Positions 63,135 to 64,000 of a stretch of 64,000 nucleotides of DNA are shown here, in pieces (positions within the stretch are counted from its first letter, which is position 1; every line of letters starts with the position of its first letter). A program made the position numbers and the translations under genes. The stretch spans positions 1,426,001 through 1,490,000 of the forward strand of contig NZ_LT627735.1 in NCBI RefSeq assembly GCF_900101765.1. Direction: 5' to 3'. The notes under the pieces are model-generated. The model worked only from the letters and a program-made list of their open reading frames with translations. It ran no database searches and had not been told where the DNA came from. Origin of the DNA: Nonlabens sp. Hel1_33_55 (GTDB taxonomy: Bacteria > Bacteroidota > Bacteroidia > Flavobacteriales > Flavobacteriaceae).

Positions 63135-64000
63135 GCTTCTACTCCTATGTTGTCAATGCGCGAGCGCAAATAGACGTTGTGTTTGAACTCGTGTAAATTG
63201 AAATATAAAAAGCCGTTGATCACCTGTGAGATAAGCTGCATGAACATGATCATGATACAAAACAAAGTCACAATTAAAATGATCAATATATGGCTGAAGG
63301 TACTGTCAGTAAAGTCGCCAGAATTTTCAATGGCATGAAACGTAATGAGTCCAACGATGATTGCTGGACCTATCTGTAAAGCAAGAAGGCAGATCTGAAC
63401 CAAAAATCCCAAAACAAAATTGACGCCTATGGTTTTCCAAAATCCACTAAAAAGCAGTTGCCATGCCTCACCAAACGCATCGAAAATATTATGGTTCTCA
63501 TTATGAATGTAACTGAATATGGACAAACTAATCCAAGCATTAAAACCTAATCCAATAACTACAGAAGCTATCGTTCCAACGATAGGAATAAAAGCCAATA
63601 CAATCTGACCTATAAAATAAATGAAGTACAGCACGACAGCACATAAACCCAATACAAAAACACCCCAAAATGCTTTCTTCGCTTTATTCCACACTTGCTT
63701 TTTAGGAAGATTATTGGTCTTTTCAGTCTCGTACAATGATAAATAACTACTTGATATGGAATAGTTGAAAATGGTAGCCAGCGCGATGAGCAGAATAAGA
63801 AAAACCAATGCAATCCCTATCATAAGCGATGCCGAATCTTTATCACCACCACCAACTCCATAAAGGGAACTTTCAAGAATTAGATATTCTACAATCCCTG
63901 TTATCATAAAGTAGACGCTAATCAAAAAAAGGATAAAGAAAATCCCATTATAACCGATAAAGACATTGATGAGTCCTTTAATATTGGCTTTCATGAAATT
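63131..64000 (-). CDS. Polytopic membrane protein, partial (N-terminus outside window)
   Basis: At least 289 residues with about six membrane helices (for example 'GIFFILFLISVYFMITGIVEYLIL', 'IGIALVFLILLIALATIF', 'FIPIVGTIASVVIGLGFNAWISLSIFSYI'). The frame stays open to the right edge through the codons before the first in-window ATG (63994), and the protein starts abruptly at a helix, so the true start is probably outside. Not assigned to a family with confidence. First visible gene of the DUF4129 / DUF4350 / MoxR / DUF58 operon, overlapping DUF4129 by 4 bp. Confidence 0.75.
   Translation of the reverse strand, partial: NFMKANIKGLINVFIGYNGIFFILFLISVYFMITGIVEYLILESSLYGVGGGDKDSASLMIGIALVFLILLIALATIFNYSISSSYLSLYETEKTNNLPKKQVWNKAKKAFWGVFVLGLCAVVLYFIYFIGQIVLAFIPIVGTIASVVIGLGFNAWISLSIFSYIHNENHNIFDAFGEAWQLLFSGFWKTIGVNFVLGFLVQICLLALQIGPAIIVGLITFHAIENSGDFTDSTFSHILIILIVTLFCIMIMFMQLISQVINGFLYFNLHEFKHNVYLRSRIDNIGVEA

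Overview
The window is chromosomal DNA of a bacterium in the Bacteroidota, most likely a Flavobacteriaceae member. The evidence is the type of promoter (many genes start just after a TAnnTTTG -7 element, with a TTG about 18-21 bp upstream where it can be found), the absence of clear Shine-Dalgarno sequences, frequent TTG/GTG starts, and Bacteroidota gene families and gene orders (an RprXY-like two-component pair, the run bamD / omega-like / coaBC / DUF4835 / recN, menC / CPBP protease / menE, PadR / PspC, and MoxR / DUF58 / DUF4350 / DUF4129). The genus cannot be fixed from the sequence alone. No rRNA, tRNA, CRISPR array, transposase or prophage gene was seen.

Layout. 1-6.7 kb: a von Willebrand A protein cut by the left edge, inorganic pyrophosphatase, an unknown membrane-anchored protein, a DoxX protein, uvrA and a LOG-family protein. 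6.8-13.9 kb: a large M1-peptidase-like envelope protein that lacks the catalytic motif, a fused 2-oxoacid dehydrogenase E1, a voltage-gated-type K+ channel and miaA. 13.9-26.2 kb (minus strand): response regulator and kinase, coaE, a YbbR-like protein, a glycosyltransferase, fabI, recN, a DUF4835 protein, coaBC, an omega-like protein, bamD, dapA and a small conserved protein. 26.2-32.6 kb: a 5'-nucleotidase split into two genes, ligA preceded without a gap by a VapBC-like toxin-antitoxin pair, prmC and a GNAT acetyltransferase. 32.7-41.9 kb: ribD, an EamA transporter, a YigZ protein, a flavin oxidase, a thioesterase, dnaA, a tyrosine phosphatase, and menE / CPBP / menC. 41.9-42.6 kb is the only long non-coding stretch and holds two near-identical long palindromes. 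42.6-51.5 kb: a DUF4870 / PadR / PspC operon, a GIN-domain protein, trxB, a cupin, nhaC, an MNT-HepT toxin-antitoxin pair and a PQQ-type sugar dehydrogenase. 51.5-53.4 kb is accessory-looking: three orphan ORFs, each followed by a copy of the same hairpin. 53.4-58.6 kb: a metallo-beta-lactamase-fold enzyme, a patatin, peroxiredoxin, thioredoxin and small proteins. 58.6-64 kb: a MoxR / DUF58 / DUF4350 / DUF4129 operon whose first visible gene runs off the right edge.

The most striking signal is a perfect palindrome, CGCTTTCGCGAAAGCG (core CTTTCGCGAAAG), present 19 times, about once every 3.4 kb and more evenly spaced than random. It lies mostly inside genes, where it writes AFAKA, LSRK or RFRES into unrelated proteins. 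Two of the three intergenic copies lie directly upstream of -7 elements (pyrophosphatase and peroxiredoxin). Other notable points are a family of 34-42 bp palindromes with a compensatory base change, an array of orphan ORF + shared hairpin units, several genes whose start codon is 3-5 nt after the -7 element (candidate leaderless mRNAs), and a repeat-derived insertion in DNA ligase.
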